This document shows positions 60,837 through 64,000 of a stretch of DNA of 64,000 nucleotides, in pieces. This DNA is from Solen grandis (Eukaryota; Mollusca; Bivalvia; Adapedonta; Solenidae). The notes below the pieces were generated by a model. It was not told the origin of the DNA and did no database searches. It was given only the letters and a program-made list of their open reading frames with translations. Position 1 is the stretch's first letter, and the number at the start of each line of letters is the position of its first letter. The position numbers and the translations under genes were made by a program. The stretch is taken from contig CM037782.1 of the NCBI GenBank assembly GCA_021229015.1, positions 57,843,518-57,907,517 of the forward strand, in the 5' to 3' direction.

Positions 60837-61988
60837 CATATTATATATTTGTGTGTCTATATATATTGGTTCTATTTATATGTGAATACCTTGTTGGATT
60901 TTATATGACGGCATATTTTTCATCACAGGTAGGAATTGTGTCGTGTTTAACTCGAAGGTCTGTAGGTCAGTTGATATGGTCACAGTTTTAGATGTTTGCT
61001 CTAGAATCATAGGCATGTATCAGATCTGCAACTTGGTACATTAATTGGAGAATAAAATGTAAGTTGGCAAGCTGCAAATTGCACTTCATTAGTGGATATG
61101 CCGCATCAACATGTGAGACTGTAGGTCAGAGTTCAATCAAAGGTCAAGGTTAAGTTACAGGACATGACCTTGTGTTGTCATGAAGCAATTTGGACTACAA
61201 TTACACCCTACTTTTCAAAATAAAGTGGGGGGCTATATAGAGATCAAGCTCATTTTCTCATCCTGTTGTATTCCATTTTAGGAATAGATAAATATTTTTA
61301 TACCAAGTCAGGTCATTGAAGCATAGGTATTAATTATCTTCAGTAACGGCTCCAATTTCAGCAATGGTAACTGATTATAAGCTTCACACAAATGCACAAC
61401 ACAAAGTAAGATTACGTATGTTAGCTATTAATGGAAGCATGCAATAAAGAACATTCAAGATAGTGAATGTTCTTTTACACTCATCACAGATAACATACAC
61501 TACCTAGTTAGAAGTGTGTATATAGTAAAATTACCACCTTTACTTCATTGAAATCAAAGCGCTCAATGCGCTGAGAGACGACAGCTGGATTAACAGGAAA
61601 AAAGCTGCAATTTTTAATTATTGATACAATAGAGGCAAAAGCCACATGACACAAAAACTCCACACACTCTCCTGCAACTGTAGTCAGTAGTAAGACAATC
61701 GAATTCACACTCTGTCACAAAACTATCCAGAATTAGGGACATGAACCTGACTGTATGAACTTCAGAAGTAGGTAATTCCCAAGGACCCGATTTATATATA
61801 CTCTCTACTGTTACTTAAGTGTAGAACTTGACAAGGTACTTGATATTTTAGATACTTGAATGTTTGTTTCTATTTCAAAGTTAAGAAATGCTCTGGGAGA
61901 AACCTAACTCACTTTCATGCAAAATTACGCGTGAACTGCTTTAGGTTAATTACAGACATTCGAAGCGCTACTTTTTTTCTTTTTACAG
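60837..61988. other. Non-coding stretch
   Basis: 61208-61370 weakly matches the dispersed repeat at 16930-17158 (reordered). No supported exon. Confidence 0.4.
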
Positions 61989-61994
61989 GTGTAA
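61989..61994 (+). CDS. Candidate terminal coding exon (one codon plus stop)
   Basis: A strong acceptor (ctactttttttctttttacag) is followed in the required phase 0 by gtg taa. Used here, the protein would end ...SAPGV. AATAAA polyadenylation-type hexamers follow at 62132 and near 62368. The alternative is a longer last exon beyond 63990. No transcript evidence. Confidence 0.3.
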   Translation: M

Positions 61995-62131
61995 ATCTTC
62001 AAGTATGTAAAATGGGTTGCTGTTCTGATTTATAAGTGTCACAGATATTTTGTTCATGCTTAAAATGGATGTTTACAGAGCAAAATAACACGTTTACAAA
62101 CAGCAGCACATGAATAGCGGTTACGGTTATG

Positions 62132-62137
62132 AATAAA
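62132..62137 (+). terminator. Possible polyadenylation signal AATAAA
   Basis: AATAAA about 140 nt after the candidate stop at 61992. In AT-rich DNA the hexamer is common by chance, so it supports but does not prove a 3' end here. Confidence 0.2.
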
Positions 62138-62375
62138 AGGTCTGCGTAACATATTCCATTCGTATTCGTAAGTGCATAATCGCATTGCGTGGATCTACAC
62201 TAAGCGGAGAGGTACAGTTTAACTTGTCATGTAAAATATGCAAATTATCAAGGTCAGTGATGACTGGTAAGCGTTTGTTGCTACTAAAGATGGCAGCAAG
62301 CTGCCATCTAAAAATCAGGCTGAATGGTTATGCTATGCAATCCTAGGGAGGTACTAAGGTTGATGAAAAAATAAA

Positions 62376-62512
62376 GGGCACCATGGTCAAATGGTAGTAT
62401 ACAATGATTGAATCTGTAGGTTGTGGGTTTGGACTCTGATGAGGGCAAGAATTCTCCCTGATACAAAGTACTGGTGCATTCCAGGTAATGCTTAGCAAGA
62501 TATGTATAAGTT
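62376..62512 (+). mobile_element. SINE group C, degraded
   Basis: caccatggtcaaatggtagt (A box), ggttgtgggtttggactctg (B box), agtactggtgcattccaggt. Confidence 0.55.
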
Positions 62513-62526
62513 ATAAGAATGTGACA

Positions 62527-62788
62527 GACAGGGTGGTGACTCAGTGGTAACTCGCTCCAGGACTGCTAATCCAGGGGTCCGGTGTTCAAATCCCAGTAGA
62601 ACCTTGGACAATTTCTGAGCTAGGGTAGCGCACCTGGATCCCTTGTATCCGCACCTGTCTCTGTGTGTAGGTGCACCTGTCTAGAGGTGCTGAGGGAGGG
62701 CAACCCTGACAGAAAGTCCAAAAGAACCGAAGTCAGAGGTGCTGAACCTTAAATGTGTTCTCTGTCAAAAAATGCAAATAAAAACAAC
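62527..62788 (+). mobile_element. tRNA-derived SINE, group D, with 14-bp target duplication
   Basis: gtggtgactcagtggtaact (A box), tccggtgttcaaatccc (B box), body tagcgcacctggatcccttg, tail aaaatgcaaataaaaacaac. Perfect duplication ataagaatgtgaca at 62513-62526 and 62789-62802. Confidence 0.88.
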
Positions 62789-62849
62789 ATAAGAATGTGA
62801 CACATCTGCACTTTTTTTAGGTACAACAAAACGATCTTTACAAAAAAAA

Positions 62850-63648
62850 ACAAGAAATGTTTGCCTCCCCCCTCGTATGCCATAATATTTATATAGCTAT
62901 CTTCTGTGTATGATGTTTGGCTTGGTAATGTGGGCATGTTACAAAGTTCAGAACTTATCTTAGTGAAGGTTTATTACTGATAATTAATAACACTGCTAAA
63001 AAGATGAAACTTAATCTTTACTGAAATAAATGTCAGTGAGTTGGAAATTTTATGTAAAGAAACACAGCAAGGGCACTTCAGTTTTAATGCAATTAGCACC
63101 ATGAAATTAAGTGAAAAGCATGCAGACAATGAACATGAAGAATAATGTCTCATTTGAGTTTCACTTTGTATACTGCATCCAGTAAAGGTGAAAATGCTGA
63201 AAAAAATCTGGTGAAAAAGATTTGACCAGAACCCATTTTGATCAGAATCTATCTTGGCATTCAGTGTCACAGTGACCTTGACCTTTGACCTAGTTACCCC
63301 TAAATCGAAAGGGGTCATTTACTGGTCATGCAAAATCTCCATATTAAGTTTGAAGTTCTTAGGCCCAGGCATTCTCAAGTTATTGATAAATTGGCCATTA
63401 AATTCAAGCCCAGTAAATGATGGTCACTGTGACCTTGACCTTGGACTAAGTGACTCCAAAAACAATAGGGTTCATTTACTGGTCATGATTAATCTCCAGA
63501 CTAAGTTTTAAGTCCCTAGACCCAGTTGTTCCCAAGTTATTGATCGGAAACTGTTTGGCCTACGGACCGACCGACAGACGGACCGACCAACCGACCGACA
63601 TGTGCAAAGCAATATATCCCTTTTCTTCGAAGGGGGGCATAATTATAT
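62850..63648 (-). mobile_element. Satellite-bearing (pearl-like) element
   Basis: Edges gtttgcctcccccctcgtat and ttcgaaggggggcataat are C- and G-rich inverted-type ends. Two 170-bp units (cactgtgaccttgacctt; tcatttactggtcatg; aatctcc; cccagg/cccagt) and a (CGAC/GGAC)n microsatellite at 63560-63600. Confidence 0.6.
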
Positions 63649-63654
63649 TATCTC

Positions 63655-63989
63655 ATGCAGATTTGTGATCCCGTGAGCGTCCGTCGTGCGACGTCAACAA
63701 TTTTTAGTGTTTACACTCTATCACCTTTATTTCTTGAGCAATCATCTTCAAACTTTAAGACAATATTTATGACCATAATGTCTCAATTGAGTTCGATTAT
63801 GGCTGAGATCCGTGAATTAGGTCAGGAGTTATGCCCCTTTTAATATTAAAAAAATGCCATATTTCACGTTGTTTACACTCTAGCATCTGCATCTTTTGAG
63901 CAATCATCTTCAAACTTTATGGCAATGCTTATGACCATAAGGTCTTGATTGAGTTTGATTATGGCTAAGATCCGTCAATTACGTCAGGA
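63655..63989 (-). mobile_element. Satellite-bearing element, same family as 36548, reverse, cut by window end
   Basis: tgtgatcccgtgagcgtccg tcgtgcg, tttacactctatcaccttta, gagcaatcatcttcaaactt, ttatggctgagatcc are reverse complements of the 36.5-kb element. Confidence 0.75.
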
Positions 63990-64000
63990 NNNNNNNNNNN
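63990..64000. other. N run at window end
   Basis: Ns from 63990; sequence stops here. Confidence 0.98.

Noticed and set aside
60931..60995. Alternative last exon at 60931 (acceptor catcacag, about 20 codons to a stop)
   Set aside because: Frame is compatible, but the peptide is featureless and the acceptor is weaker than at 61988. Not excluded without cDNA.

Overview
The window is animal nuclear DNA: AT-rich, intron-rich, and full of short interspersed and tandem repeats. The repeats include tRNA-derived SINEs with shared 3' parts, and satellite-bearing elements with CCGT microsatellites of the kind known from bivalves as pearl-like elements. I infer a bivalve mollusc, probably a heterodont; no ribosomal or mitochondrial marker confirms this. 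A 100-N scaffold gap lies at 13890-13989, and the window ends in Ns from 63990.

I can support one gene, on the + strand. I assembled 28 exons between 16585 and 59951. All 27 junctions have GT donors and AG acceptors, all phases fit, and the result is a single open frame of 4632 nt (1544 codons). It encodes a large type I membrane protein of the neurexin IV / contactin-associated protein (CNTNAP, Caspr) group. The order seen is LamG, LamG, EGF, fibrinogen-like, LamG, EGF, LamG, EGF, LamG, Thr/Pro-rich stalk, one transmembrane helix, and a cytoplasmic tail of about 148 residues. The N-terminus is missing: signal peptide, the F5/8C discoidin domain expected in this family, and the start of the first LamG lie upstream or in the gap. 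The end is uncertain; a two-codon terminal exon at 61989 is possible. Family members act in cell adhesion at glia-neuron and septate junctions; that role here is inference.

Layout: 1-16584 has no exon I recognise, only repeats and the gap. 16585-25819 holds LamG1, LamG2 and EGF1. 26220-28969 holds the fibrinogen-like domain. 29511-34118 holds LamG3 and EGF2. 34575-40069 holds LamG4 and EGF3, a module additional to the canonical Caspr order. 40516-53669 holds LamG5, with large minisatellites and an 8.4-kb intron. 56078-59951 holds stalk, membrane helix and tail. 59952-64000 holds repeats and perhaps the 3' end.

The introns carry much of the unusual content: at least nine copies of a TTAA-flanked palindromic MITE, a second TTAA family, a two-copy hAT-like MITE with 8-bp target duplications, four SINE groups (three copies with perfect 14-bp target duplications), and several minisatellites, two of which grew out of SINE sequence. 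I found no CRISPR, operon or prokaryotic feature, no convincing minus-strand gene, and no new multi-gene system.
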